From positions 64,890,864-64,954,863 of the forward strand of contig NC_061863.1 in assembly GCF_907164915.1 (NCBI RefSeq): a stretch of 64,000 nucleotides of DNA. Reading direction: 5' to 3'. This DNA comes from Impatiens glandulifera (taxonomy: Eukaryota > Streptophyta > Magnoliopsida > Ericales > Balsaminaceae). Positions 34,001 to 47,412 of the stretch are shown piece after piece. Made by a program: the position numbers and the translations under genes. The notes beneath the pieces were generated by a model. It was not told where the DNA came from. It searched no databases and worked only from the letters and a program-made list of their open reading frames with translations. Positions within the stretch are counted from its first letter, which is position 1; each line of letters opens with the position of its first letter.

Positions 34001-34448
34001 AAATGCCATTTACAACTTGCAGTGGCCTCCAAATGGAGGGAGGCTTCTTGTTGCTGAGTTTGTAGATCCTCAGGAAGTGAAATCGAGAGTGGATGCTCCT
34101 CCTAAACAGACATCTTCTGCAACACCAGTGGTTTCTGCACCTCCTCTAACTGCCATGGCCACCACCCCTCGTCAGACTCCCAAGCAGCAGCAGCAACAGC
34201 AACTCCTGCCTCCACCACCACCTTTGGCAAAAACCTTGACGGTGGTGAGGGAACAGCTTCCTTTACCACCACCGCCACCTCCACCAGCAGCTAAAGAGAT
34301 AGTAGTAGAACAACCACCTCCCATTCTGACTCTTGATGATCTTTTCAAGAAGACTAAAGCCACACCGCGAATCTATTATCTTCCTTTGTCCGATGAACAG
34401 GTGGCAGCAAAGGAAACAACACCCCAGAATGGAAAGAAACATCACTAA
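31079..34448 (+). CDS. Acinus-like SAP-domain protein (exon-junction/splicing factor)
   Basis: Four exons join in phase to 719 residues: 31079-32402, 32932-33135, 33235-33386 and 33969-34448. The SAP DNA-binding domain lies at about residues 10-46 (PIDQWKVTELKEELKKRKL, GLKDDLIKRLAEAI). A long acidic, repetitive, low-complexity middle fills exon 1. An RRM-like domain at about 518-600 follows (LRIDRFLRPFTLKAVQELL, GTVTSFWMDHIKTHCYV, GGRLLVAEF). After a Pro/Gln-rich linker the end has LTLDDLFKKTKATPRIYYLPL, the RNPS1-SAP18-binding motif of Acinus. In animals Acinus forms the ASAP complex with RNPS1 and SAP18 in the nucleus; plant Acinus acts in splicing and developmental signalling. The assignment is from this domain order. 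Exon 1 continues open for about 20 codons past the chosen donor, so a truncated, intron-retained form would also be possible. Confidence 0.9.
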
Positions 34449-35073
34449 GCAAGCTGACAGAGAGAGGGGAGTGGTAAGAAGGTGATTAATTAGTACTAGT
34501 AATCAAATCTCATATGGTTTTTCATATATTCTCGCCAGGATTGAGTAGGGAAATGCTGCTTCAAGTGGGGAAGAACATCATCATCTGAAGTAGTAAGAAC
34601 CAAATTTTGGAGTCTTCTGAAATGTGGTGTGGTCTTTTTTGTTGTCGTGTTGTTTGCATTACTACTATTGTCTGAATTCTATATTCTCTAATCTCTATCG
34701 CGACTTGTTTTATTAGAAAACTCTGTTTAGACTGTTTTGCTTAAGTCAAATGTTACTTGTATTTGAGATGTTTATTGGGCCAGTTAGACAGAATTGGAAC
34801 AATAATACTGGTTGAGTCTATTTAAGTTTATGTACTAATAATACTAATACATTGGTTGATTTTCATTATGGATGGGGGGGTACATTATAAAAATCCAATA
34901 ATGTATTATGCTGAGGAGTAGGTTAAAGCATTGGATTAAACATGAAGAATGGTTATCTTTATTTAATAAATATCTTTATTCCACAAATTAAAATATCTGG
35001 AAGAATTTAGTTCATAACATCCATGTAATTCTTCCCCAATCCTAAGAAAGGGAAAACAAAAGATAACAAATTT

Positions 35074-37107
35074 TCAACATTTCATTGCCCTTCTAAGAAG
35101 AAAATCTTTCAAAAACAGAGGTAGATGATATACTATCGCCATTATAGTAGAGTATTGACCAGATGAGAACCAAGATGGCGGATCTTTCTTCATAACAACC
35201 GCCACTACCTTCTTCGCAAACTCATCTGCAGGTGTTGCTTTTGACCCTTGAGAGAAATATGCTCTTGCATGTATTGCAGCCTCATACGGTTTATAAATCT
35301 TCCATTCTGGCATCTTACTATAGCCTGCTGCAGCTGAATTTCCCAAATTTGACTTAATTGCCCCCGGGACAACCAGTGTCACGTCTATTCCAAATGGCCG
35401 AAGTTCCAATCTGCAAATTAATTAAAAATAATCCTTAATAGTTGAGAGTGTATGGTATATTTAAGCAGAAGGTCATTGGTTAAACCTTAATGTATCATTC
35501 ATTGCATGTAAAGCAGCTTTAGATGCAGTGTAGGCACCAGCCCATGGCCCTGGGGCCATAACTGTAACACTCCCAATGTTCACAATCTTTCCCTTCTTCC
35601 TTGACACCATGTTAGGTATCACAGCTTGGGTCAACCGCAAAGAACCTGTTGCTCAGGAAGGAAAAAAATTGATTTATTTTTCATTTTTTGTAACTTGAAT
35701 GTTCGGCTCAGTTTTTAGTACATCTAACTAATCGCTACAAAGAGGCTAACACTACAACTCACAATCATATAAGGCTTTCAATTAGTCCAAACCTTCTTAT
35801 AACCAAGAATATCAGCTGAATCCTTTCTACTTTTACACTTGCTCCCATTCGTGAATTAGAGATTTGTCGTTACTTTTTTCATTTTCATCAAAGGAGCCAA
35901 GATTCGACTATCTCTTGGTTTTTGTTTGTTTGAGACAAGGGTTTTTTCTATCCAGGAGACTAAACACATCCTCCCCTCCACTTTAATCAAAGTGTTCTTA
36001 GGTTTTTTCTTTTAATTTCATGGTTCTAGTGGTCGTAGCCTCCAAGAATGATGATGCCTTAAAACATATTCCAAAAATCAAATGGTCCAATAAAACCAGA
36101 ACATGAGTAGAAATAAAAATTAAAGAAGCATGGATGAAGGTCAAAGTGGTTCTTGTAAAAGGACTGATAGATGAAGGATGATATGCATACACAACATAAG
36201 TGGTCGGCAGTATAATGAATAAAGAGCTGAAGGAGTTGACTTTAGAGGTAGTATAAGTCTAACACACATAACTTCTGTGACTCAATCGCCAAGGATTCGA
36301 CATGTTAAATGTTTGTACTCAAGTAACCTAATTGAAGTGTTTCATACTACAGAAACAAATAGCCCCTTTCTACTGTTGTCAGATTGAAAGATAGAAACAG
36401 ATTTTACCCATTTTGGAATCCAATGAAGATAATCACATGTATCAAAAAAGTCAAGTAGCAAATGTTTACCAATAAACCCTTTAGATTTCAATTTTCAACT
36501 CGATTTTTAACATGTTTTCCAACCACAACTGGTAGCTCTTCACCAGCTTATGATTGTTTGCTGTCCAGGGTTGTCAAAAGTGGCTAATAAAACCTTGATG
36601 TGATCACTTAGGCATAACTCAGAAGTACTATAAACATCAATTGAAAATGGTAAGATACACAAAAACTGAACCCCTAAGGAAAGTCAAAACCTATGCAGAA
36701 TCAATCCTAAAGGAAGACATAAAATCAGCAAAGCAATGGTCTTCAATCAGTAAATTGAACTAACCGAAGGTGTTGGTGTTAAAAGCTTGCTGAAGAGCGG
36801 ACAGAGGGAGTTCAGCAAGAGGACCAATGCACTGAACTCCGGCATTGTTAACGAGGATGTCGATGCGTCCAAACTTCTCCAAAACATTGAAGACAACACT
36901 ATTGACGTTTTCATCAGACAGAACGTCGAGCTCTTGAAGAAAGAATCTAGGATCGTCGGCGAGATCAATCATTGAGGAAAGAGATCGAGCAGTGGCTACA
37001 ACCAAACACCTCGCGGAAGCGAACGCTAGAGCCAAGGAGTGACCGATTCCGCCGGTGCTACAGCCGGTGATCATCACCACCACCTGCTTGTTGTCGTAGG
37101 ATTCCAT
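35074..37107 (-). CDS. Short-chain dehydrogenase/reductase, 1-acyl-DHAP reductase-like
   Basis: Three exons join in phase to 279 residues: 37107-36765, 35645-35486 and 35410-35074. It is a classical SDR: the cofactor loop TGCSTGGIG (about 14-22), the NNAGV motif, the active-site serine region [11 protein letters not shown] and the catalytic YTASK are all present. The helix after NNAG reads [20 protein letters not shown], and the end has [16 protein letters not shown], which may bind membrane. The closest family I recognise is plant NADPH-dependent 1-acyldihydroxyacetone phosphate reductase (yeast Ayr1-like), acting in ether lipid or phosphatidate synthesis. The substrate is inferred from family likeness only. 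The intron between exons 1 and 2 is about 1.1 kb. Confidence 0.88.
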
Positions 37108-37637
37108 AGTCGCCGGCGACGGAATTCTGGTGAGACGCCGATCTTTCTGATTTTAGTACGAACTTCAAATTGAAAGAATTTTTTTTTTTTTTTATAATAG
37201 CACCTCGTTTCAATAATTCAACCTCAATCTTTATATAACAATAAAATGAATAGCCCCCTAAATATTATTATTAATTGTATATAAACATGGTAAATATATC
37301 ATTTAATTTATTTTTATTTAAAGTTAGTTATTATAATTCAATATTTTCACTATAATTTAAGACATTTTTAATATAAATATTACTTAATTTCTCTTATTTT
37401 AATTGTTCTAAGATCTTGTTTAGTTTTTTTTTTTAATCCAACCATAATAAAATATTTTTTCAAAATCTTTACCAATTTTAATATAATTTAAATAAATTAT
37501 AACTGAACAATCTTATATTTGTTTTCAATAATACATCATGTTTCTAGTCATAAATAAAATTTTGGGTGATGCTTTATTTAATGTTAGCCTGTTAGGTCAG
37601 TGATATTAAATTATTTATAAAATATTAAATCAAGTAA

Positions 37638-37713
37638 GTAAGGATGTAATTAATTTTGCGGTTTCTATCCATTTTGTAAGGATGTAATTAATTTTGCGGT
37701 TTCTATCCATTTT
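37638..37713. repeat. Perfect 38-bp tandem duplication
   Basis: Two copies of a unit beginning gtaaggatgtaattaatttt and ending ctatccatttt follow each other with no change. This suggests a very recent duplication in neutral DNA. Confidence 0.9.
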
Positions 37714-38799
37714 GTTTTTTAGTGTCATTGATTGTTGTCCGTAATTAGGGGGTAATTAATATTTATGTTCCCGCTTTAATTATAATAAATAAATATAATG
37801 TCATTAATCATTTATTTATCTTTCACATTATATAAATCGTTATCTTTTTATTATTTATTATTATTATTATTATTTATAAAGTAAGAAGCTAATTACTCAC
37901 AACTATTACATTCACTTCTATGTATTTGGTTTTTTAAAAACCACCATTTTTATAATAATATTAATTTTTAATATATTAAACTATACAAATATAATATTTT
38001 TATCAACAAATTATTTTTTATAATATAGTATAAATTGGGTTTTAAAAGAATTTTCTAAAACCAACAAAAATCTAGAATGATAAGTTTAATACTCTCTTTA
38101 ATGTGATGTACAAAGATTTCTTAAATTCTTAATTAGGTTAGATATTCTCAAACATAGGTTTATTATGCTCCACGTGAATCCAAATTTTAGGATCATGTTA
38201 ATTGTGTGGATGAATAATGTTAGGATTTTTTTTCTCATTTTTTTCTTATTATTTCATAATGCAAACTTTAAAGTTCAACTATAAATAATTAGTTGTCAAA
38301 AAATATATATTTTTTAAACCTTTTTATTATTATTTCAAAACTCTTAATCAATTAATTTTTTTAAAGTACAATTTATCGTCTATATAAAAAGTTAACACAA
38401 TTGAATGCAAACATGGTTGACTCTAGATTAAGCCCATATAGTCATTAAAAAATAATTAGTAAATACAATAGGTTGAAGTCAATTAATAGATCACTAAATT
38501 TTCTTCTAATTTATTATTTATAAAAATTCAATAATTTAAAAATAAAAGAATTAAATTATATTTACTTAGTGAAAAAATTTTATAGGTATGAAATATTTGT
38601 TAAATATTTGGGACAACTCAATAGAAGGAATAGAGGGTCAATAGTGAATGCACATTGAGCTTATTAAATGATTTTGCTAGTTAAAATTATGATTCTAGAG
38701 AGGAGTCTTACCTAAATTTATTCTTTAAGAAAAAAAATTTACTTAAACCTATGTATACGTATTATTAAAAACAGGTTTACTTAGCCTCCTCTAGTAAAC

Positions 38800-39042
38800 T
38801 TAATTAATTTTTATTTTTTAATTTATATATTTATTAATTAAATGTTAATATACTTTATCTCTCCTCTTTTTCTATTAATTATAAAAAATAAAATTAAAAT
38901 AATTAATAATAAATATTCATATAAGAATAATAATAAATTTATAAAAAAATAAAAATAGAATTCATTAATCAATGAAAAAAATGAGAAATAAAATATATTA
39001 ATATTTAATTAATAAATATATAAATTAAAAAATAAAAATTAA
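38800..39042. repeat. Inverted repeat, possible AT-rich MITE core
   Basis: The arm 38800-38857 (taattaatttttatttttta onward) is matched in reverse complement by 38988-39042, with about 130 bases between. Element ends and a target duplication could not be fixed because the whole area is AT-rich. Confidence 0.5.
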
Positions 39043-42000
39043 CAAATAAAAATTAACTATAATTTAGTTAAAGAAGTCAAATGAGTTGATAATACATGTC
39101 AATCACATTTTATTAGTTTACAAGTCAAGGGAACTAATTGTACAAGTATATACTTAACCTTTTTTTTTTCTAAAAGAAAAATTTATTCTCTTAACATTAA
39201 TATTAAAGTCAATTAAAATTATACTAAATCATTTAAAAAAAATAAAAATTAAAAAGTCTTAATCAATCAAACTAACCTCAGTTTTAATCCACCCGAGTCT
39301 AACCGCTTGGAATTTTCATAACATTTGTTATATTTATTTATATTTTAATTTAGAAAATAAATGTTAATACTCATTATTCAATTTTAAGTAATTTTTTAGC
39401 GAAAATACGTTACATTTAATTTTATAATATTCATTTATGATTGTTAATTTGTTTAAACTTACAAAATTAAATAATTACTTTAAATATGAGTAATTAAAAT
39501 ATTTTAAAACCTTGTAGTACGCTTGACAATTTCAATTAATTAATTTTATTTTAAATTGCTACTTACAAAACATTTTCTTCTCAATCTCATGATAGACCCT
39601 TAACAGAAACTATAAGAGCTTGTATGATCTTGTTTTTTTTTATGGGATTTTGAGAGTTTGTCAAAAAACTTTGTTCTATAAAAAAAATTAGATTACTTGA
39701 GTTTATAATTATTAAAATGTTTTTTTTTTAAATTTAAATTTAATAAAAAATGTTTTAGTTAATAAAATTAGTGATTTAATCATTAAGATATATAAAGAAT
39801 CTCTAAAAAAGTAGTTGAAATAAAAAAAATCCTAAAAACTCATATCAAACAAGCTCTAAGAGTTTGAATGAAAAATAATCCGTAAAATGTCAATTAAAAG
39901 ATTGTATATTAATATCAAAATAAATTATATTTTAAATGATTATAGACAAAAATAAAAAATGTTTAAGGATGAATTATAAGAGGCTACACAATGGGCTTAA
40001 GTCTTTGCCAAAATTCTTGTTAATCTCAGCCCAAACCCGATCCCTTATTAAGTTCAAGCCTTCAAACTTTAATTTTCAGGACCTGACCTAAATATTTTGT
40101 CTTAGAAAAAAAGATACAAAAAAAGGTGAAACTTAAACCTAATAATATTTATCAAAAACTAAAAATAAATAAAATTCCCATTGTTAACAAGAAGACAAAG
40201 CAGAGGTAGGGGACGGCACAAGAATCCGACACGTGTCCATAGCAAAATCTCATGAAAATAATAATGATTCATAGTATGGGGTCATGTTTTTTTTCTTGCT
40301 GGCTAAGAGGACCACTTTCCATGGGCATGGCTCTGGCTCCATTCCAGCCAGATCCACATGCAATTGGACTCTACTTCTTCTAGGTCACCATTTTATATAT
40401 GTAGATATTTATTTAAATAGTAACAGTTCAATATTCGAAAATATTCTTTGGAGATCATGGTTCTAATAATATTGGTGGAGGAGACAATATTGTAAGAAAG
40501 GGCCCTCTTAAGCTAGGAAGGTAGCTATTTTACTTTGAGAAAGAACGAAGGAATTGCGATAAAATTTGGTTATATTCTTCTATCATTATTGATGCCTTAA
40601 GATAAGATAACGACATTTACACATAAATATATCTAGTTTTCTTATATAATAATAATGGTTATTGGAGCCCACAATTTATCGATATGAACCTAATTAAAGG
40701 AGTTCTTGAAAATTAACACCACTAAAAGAAGCAGTCTCCCGTCATGAACATCTAATTTAAGATGATTGTTATATATTTATTATAAAGAATTATTTAAAAT
40801 CTCTTTCATCTGAGAATATAACTAGATTTTGTTAAAGAACTCAAACAATTTAACCCTAATTCTAGCTGGAACATATAGCCATTTTGATTGAAATCCCTAA
40901 AGACATCCATTTAAATTTTGGATGCATTAATTTATTGGGAAATATGATATATAGTATCTTTATTGGTTGAACATATATAGCCATAAAGATCATATTATAT
41001 ATTATTTAGAACTGGATTGTCCACTTAACAATATCACCAAAATCATTACTGAAAAAATATGTTATTTTGGTCTTTATTAATTATTGTCATTGTAATCTAA
41101 CCTTAAAATTGTGTCATATCAACTAAATTTACAACTTAGAAGCTCAAATTGATCCATTTTTCAATGTCTTAAACTACTAATCATATATATTTCTAAATTG
41201 GCACAGTATAAACTAACAAGCTTCTATTGTGACGAACAGACAAGGAAATAACATTCATTTAGTTTTGACATAAACACCAGATACACAAATAGAGAACAAA
41301 TATAACTTTCACGATTTTTTTAAATTATTTAATTATTGTTTTGTGGGAAAAAAAGTGCTTAGAAATCTATAAAGATATAATTGAGATCAAAATTGTTTTC
41401 TCATTTGAAATGATATCATATCAAGTCTCAAGCTACCTGGTGTACCTACCTATTACATACACTGCCCATTCCTTTTATGTGTTTTCTCAATAGAAATGAT
41501 TTCATATCAAATTTCTACCTCTACCAACCTATTACATTCATTCAATTCTGGTCTATTCCCATTAATATATGAATATAAGAAAATCCTAGTTCATTTATGC
41601 CAATAGTAGCCATAGGAAATGCTACATGTCACGATCAGGGTTCCAAAATATTATAAAATGACCAAAGCTTAAAATTCAAATTATCATGTTTTGAAAGACT
41701 ATCCGACTGGAAATGAATCAGATCGTATTATGACACTTTTTAAGATTCAGTAATATGAGATGAGAAGCCCGTTAAGTTAATTGGGGAGCTCGATCGTCAC
41801 CCTTCTTAGGGACCTTTGTACTCGTTAATTTTTTGATTTTAAATGATTTTAGTTATGCTTAAATGACAATATTTTTCATTAAAAAAACATATCAAAACAG
41901 TATCAGTGATTACTCAATATTAAGATATTTTTTGATGAGTGGATGCCTTGATGGATGTATATGGCTGTTAATTACAGGGGGGCTGATCTAGCTAGTTTTA

Positions 42001-44123
42001 GATGTTCTTGACTTTTAGGTTTTCTGTGGACCATGTGGCCATCATTGCTTTTTAAGCATTATTGAGGAATTAGAAAAGCAACATTAGGAATGTAGCCACC
42101 CAATATTAGTCTGTTTTTAGTTACTCATTTATTTTTTAAGTCCATCCATAAGATGAAGTTTTGTTTTGAGGACTTAAATGGACTTTACGGGCTCAATAGA
42201 AGGTCCGATCATGACTTGTCGAGTCGTCCGGGAGATTTATTTATAAGAGATTAGTATGAAATAATAATACTTATTTCACGATCAAAAACTTACATAATCT
42301 TTTTTAACAAATTCTAATTTTATTAAACTTAAGGACAAAAAATGTAAGGAACCCATAAATAGTGATATAGTTCTCTATTTTGTACTGACATGACAAATGG
42401 GATGAAAGCATATTTGAATCTGAAGACAAAGCATTATATACATATATATTCTTTTATTCTTTACATTCTAAGTAAACTATGAAATGATGATTGGAAAAAG
42501 AATCCATTCCTTAATCATTTTTGAGAACTTGTACCATCTTATCCCATTCATCTCAAAATATATACTTTTCATTTATAGGGTCACTAAACATTTGATCAAA
42601 TTACAAGTTTCTAAATCATGGGTTTGTTTGATCATGTAGGATTATTTTAATTCCATGAAAAAAAAGAAAAAGTGTTTTGTACCATGATAATGAATGCCCT
42701 ATTGAAACACAAATCTGTCTCCCACATGATGAAGCAATAAAAAAAAAACCTTAAAAATGTGAAATGGGAAGAATGCTAATAATCCATCTTTTCAATCAAC
42801 TCCTAGTATAAATAATTACCCACTGATGAATTAATCCATTATTTTGAATTGTTTTCAAACATTTTATTTTTCAAATAATAATAATGAGCATCATTGATTG
42901 ATTAAGGTGGTCGGTCCTCATGCTCATGTAAGTGACGTGGCTGCTTAAACACCACTAATTAGGGAGGGTAATTAATTAGGAGTTAGTTAAGCCACCCACT
43001 GATAATTAATTATTGTGGGTCTTTTCCAAATTAATTAACCTTATCTTATATTTTCTCATACTTACTAACTAACTAATTAATATATTAAGTCCAAATAAAA
43101 TCTAATCATCTAAGATTTTGAAGAGATTGCCTACACGTCTGAAGTCTTCAGAAGTTATTTTCTCATAAAATAAATTTCAAAAACTAAACTCAAAATTGTA
43201 ACATAAATAAATGTAATATTATATATTTTGAAATATGAACATTTTTGCACTCCTTTGAGTAACATCGAAATAAAATAAACTAAATTACGGATTTTTTTTT
43301 GGTCACAAATTTAATCTCATAACATCATCAAAGAAAAAAACAAATATTGAAGCATCAAAGAAGAACTAAAATATCATCAATCAAGGCATCAATTCCATGA
43401 TCATGATACTAATTTTCAACTGAATATTAATACCATTTTTCTGATTTGATTTCGGAAATTTTGTTATGCTCTTGTGATTTATGTCGCCGCATAATTTACA
43501 ATATTCTTCTCAATCTTATTGCGATTTAGCTTCTTCGACTATTTTGTGAACGAGTTTCGTCGACTTTATTCCTTTTTGTATTTTTAAACAATCTTTTCTC
43601 TTCATGAATTTATTTGTTTTATATATATTTAACATTTTTATACAAAAGAAACTTTTGAATATTTTATTTTTATGATTTACATATTTTATTATTTTGAAAG
43701 ATAAATTTAAACCAACAATAATTTTTAGAATAAATATAATTAATTTTAAGGATAGATTGTAAGCTAATTAATTTTTTGAGAATAATTATAATTAATTTGT
43801 AGGGGTAGATTGAACAATAATTTAAATGGAATCGCTATGTTAAGGGTAAATTTGAAAGTATCTATCATTTGATGAAGGGTGATGTAAATAATATTTTGGA
43901 TAGATTGAAATTGTGTGCATTTATGAAAGAAGAGTACAAATATTTTTAAAATAACTATATATATATATATATATATATTTATTTTAAAGATAATTCTGAA
44001 ATCATGCAAAATTTGTTCCTAGCAAATTTGATTGAATATTTATATTAATTATTATGACTCTACGTTTTAAAATAAATAGAATCGTGCATGGTGGATAAGT
44101 ATAACGAGATGATCATGACAATG

Positions 44124-44440
44124 GAGAAATTTGATGATGATTATAAAGATCAGTTTATTTGACTTTTTGGTCAGCGCATAAAATAAATGCGTTGGTGACA
44201 CTTTTTTAGACGAAAATGCTCCTTTTGCGAAATGTAACCTCCTGTTGCGAGACGCAACCGGATGCCATGTGATTTTTTATTTGAAAAAATAAAAATATTT
44301 ATCTCGCGAATGCTGGTTGCGTCTTGCAATTGAGGACGTCTCGCGGCATGGGCAAAATCGTCCAAAAAAAACTGTCACTAGCGCTTTTTATTTTAAGCGC
44401 CGGTCGTCAAAAAGTCAATCTCATTTTTGTTAAATTTGTT
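44124..44440. mobile_element. MITE copy B, 317 bp, with 8-bp target site duplication
   Basis: The 8-mer tgacaatg flanks both sides (44116-44123 and 44441-44448). The terminal inverted repeat is imperfect (gagaaatttga against aacaaatttaa). An inner inverted pair begins tgactttttg at 44160 and its complement ends near 44416. The core holds gcgagacgcaaccgg and atgccatgtga as in the copy at 12927-13336. It has no coding capacity. It is the same family, but shorter and diverged at the ends. Confidence 0.85.
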
Positions 44441-44900
44441 TGACAATGTTGTTTAATATTAATTAAGATGGAGAGAAAAACATTTTAATGTGAAAGTGAT
44501 TTTGTTTTTGTTTAATATGTTATTGAAATAGATGGAACATTTTTTTTTAGACAAAAGTGGATTAACAAGTAATTTTTAAATAAATGTTTAGATAAGTTAT
44601 AAAATCATTAATTTAAATGATTTTATTTGATTATTTATTAATTATTTAATATTAATATTTTAACTTATCTATATCTATCTAATGACGCTTAATTTTGAAA
44701 TGATGGAGGTGTACATCACGCTCTTTTTAAAATGATCTACATCATAGATAATTTTATGGGTTAGATATATATATTTCTCTCTCTTCATTTATCTTTATTA
44801 ATTAATTTTTTTATTTCCCTTACCATATATATATTTTCTCACTAATAATATAAAATATATATTTTTTCATCAATTCTATTAACTAAGTTTCATAATTATC

Positions 44901-46023
44901 TGTCCGTTACTCTTTTATATATATATATATATATATTAATATTTTTTATGAATTGAATTTAACATTAATATTAATTATAAAAATTTGTTAAAATAATAAG
45001 AGTTTCAGTTATTATATTATATTTATTATAAAATTATTTTATTTATATTATTTCAGTTTTGCATTAAATATTAAATATGAAAATATATAAAAATAAAAAA
45101 TTTCAATTATTATATTATAATTAATGAAAATATGTAAAAATAAAAATTTCAGTTATCGTATCATAATTAATGAAAATATGTAAGAATAAAAAATTTCAGT
45201 TATCATTTTATAATTATCTATTAATTGAATTTAGCAATAAATATTAATTATATCACCTAGCAATAAATATTGATTATATCAATTGAAAAGAGAAGAGTGA
45301 TATCTTCATATACAATACAGAGCATTTTATTTTGTGGATCTCATTTTGTCGTGTGTGCTATCTCTATTCATAATCTTCTCAATTTCAATATCAATATCAT
45401 GCTTTCAATAATTGAATTTGCATTATGTTATATTTCAACCCGTTTTCACTGATTTGTATTTTTTTCCAGGAATTTGATCATTTCAGACAGCTGCAAAAAC
45501 ATCCTTGGTCTCTTTTGTAGCTTATAACTCTATAATCATTCACAAAATTCAGGTAATTTCTCTTTCCTAATTTATTTATCTTACTTATTTTTTCTCTACT
45601 TATTTTCTCTCTCATAATATAAGATCATCTTCAACCCACCCGCAAAACAACTCCATTATAGGTCACTCATCTGCATTTTAAGTTTTCCTACAAAATTTTT
45701 CTCCTCCAAACCCAAATATGTAGGGACATTTTTCATATACTCAAAAGGTTTTCAAAACTTTCATCGAAGTCATTTTAGTTTGTTTTTAATTAATTTATAT
45801 AACTTATTTATATTTTAATTTGTTTACATATTTTATTTATTTAATTTATTTATATGTTTATATAATTTTAATAAGGTTTGTTTTGTTGTATTTTTTTTGT
45901 TTGTGAGATGTAATTTGTGTTTATGTAATGTTTAATTTATTTTATGCAGTTGTATAAATAATTGAACGAGAATTTTAAAAGAATTAATAAGTTGTTGTAA
46001 AGTTATGGGTTCAATTTGTAATT
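44901..46023. repeat. Direct repeat, copy 1 of about 1.1 kb
   Basis: From tgtccgttactcttttatat to gggttcaatttgtaatt this block is repeated at 46237-47388 with high identity. It contains an exon-like piece: an acceptor (ttttttccag), then gaatttgatcatttcag, gcaaaaacatcc and a donor-like caggtaattt near 45551. No protein is evident; a 60-codon ORF at 45270 is present in both copies. Confidence 0.85.
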
Positions 46024-46236
46024 TTAGATAAATATATAGATAATATTAAAAAAATTAAAATTTATTATAAAAATGAATATTTTGAGAATATTCTTTTGAG
46101 TTTGAGTTTTTGAGTTGGAGATAAATTACTGATATGTTTACTATATTTTAAGTATGAGAATAGGTATTTGGGTTAAAGATTGTATAAATTTCTTTCATAA
46201 TATATATATTTCTTTTTCTTAATCTAATTATTAAAA

Positions 46237-46246
46237 TGTCCGTTAC

Positions 46247-46295
<49 letters not shown>

Positions 46296-47388
46296 TTTTT
46301 TATTAATTGAATTTAACATTAATATTAATTATAAAAATTTGTTAAAATAATAAGAGTTTCAGTTATTATATTATATTTATTATAAAATTATTTTATTTAT
46401 ATTATTTCAGTTTTGCATTAAATATTAAATATGAAAATATATAAAAATAAAAAATTTCAATTATTATATTATAATTAATGAAAATATGTAAAAATAAAAA
46501 TTTCAGTTATTGTATCATAATTAATGAAAATATGTAAAAATAAAAAATTTTAGTTATCATATTATAATTATTTATTAATTGAATTTAGCAATAAATATTA
46601 ATTATATCACCTAGCAATAAATATTGATTATATCAATTGAAGAGAGAAGAGTGATATCTTCATATACAATACAGAGCATTTTATTTTGTGGATCTCATTT
46701 TGTCGTGTGTGCTATCTCTATTCATAATCTTCTCAATTTCAATATTAATATCATGTTTTCAATAATTGAATTTGCATTATGTTATATTTCAACAATCCGT
46801 TTTCACTGATTTGTATTTTTTTTCCAGGAATTTGATCATTTCAGGTAGCTGCAAAAACATTCTTGGTCTCTTTTGTAGCTTATAACTCTATAATCATTCA
46901 CAAAATTCAGGTAATTTCTCTTTCCTAATTTATTTATCTTACTTATTTTCTCTCTACTTATTTTCTCTCTCATAATATAAGATCATCTCCAACCCACTCG
47001 CAAAACAACTCTATTATAGGTCACACATCTGCATTTTAAGTTTTCCTACAAAAATTTTCTCCTCCAAACCCAAATATGTAGGGACATTTTTCATATACTC
47101 AAAAGGTTTTCAAAACTTTCATCGAAGTCATTTTAGTTTGTTTTTAATTAATTTATATAACTTATTTATATTTTAATTTGTTTACATATTTTATTTATTT
47201 ATATAATTTATTTATATGTTTATATAATTTTAATAAGGTTTGTTTTGTTGTATTTTTTTTATTTGTGAGATGTAATTTGTGTTTATGTATTAATGTTTAA
47301 TTTATTTTATGCAGTTGTATAAATAATTGAACGAGAATTTTAAAAGAATTAATAAGTTGTTGTAAAGTTATGGGTTCAATTTGTAATT
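46237..47388. repeat. Direct repeat, copy 2 of about 1.15 kb
   Basis: Second copy of the block at 44901-46023, separated by 213 unrelated bases. Differences are a few substitutions, a longer TA run at 46255-46290 and small insertions. There is no primer-binding site after copy 1 and no TG...CA ends, so LTRs are unlikely; a segmental duplication fits better. Confidence 0.85.
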
Positions 47389-47412
47389 GATTTTATTTTC
47401 AAATAATAAATG

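Larger units (their letters stand above)
37108..44115. other. Gene-poor AT-rich region of about 7 kb
   Basis: No coding sequence could be supported. It contains a perfect 38-bp tandem duplication (37638-37675 and 37676-37713), an imperfect inverted repeat (about 38800-38857 against 38988-39042) that may be part of a MITE, and a less AT-rich patch at 40190-40390 with a G-box palindrome gacacgtgtc (40228-40237). A TA microsatellite lies at about 43956-43978. The rest shows nothing I can name. Confidence 0.6.

Noticed and set aside
45270..46809. Two near-identical 60-61-codon ORFs (45270 and 46624)
   Set aside because: They arise from the duplicated block; the AT-rich composition gives no sign of coding selection and an indel changes the end of one copy.
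44901..47388. The 1.1-kb direct repeats as LTRs of a small retrotransposon
   Set aside because: No primer-binding site follows copy 1, ends are not TG...CA, no target duplication is seen and the 213-bp spacer has no element features.
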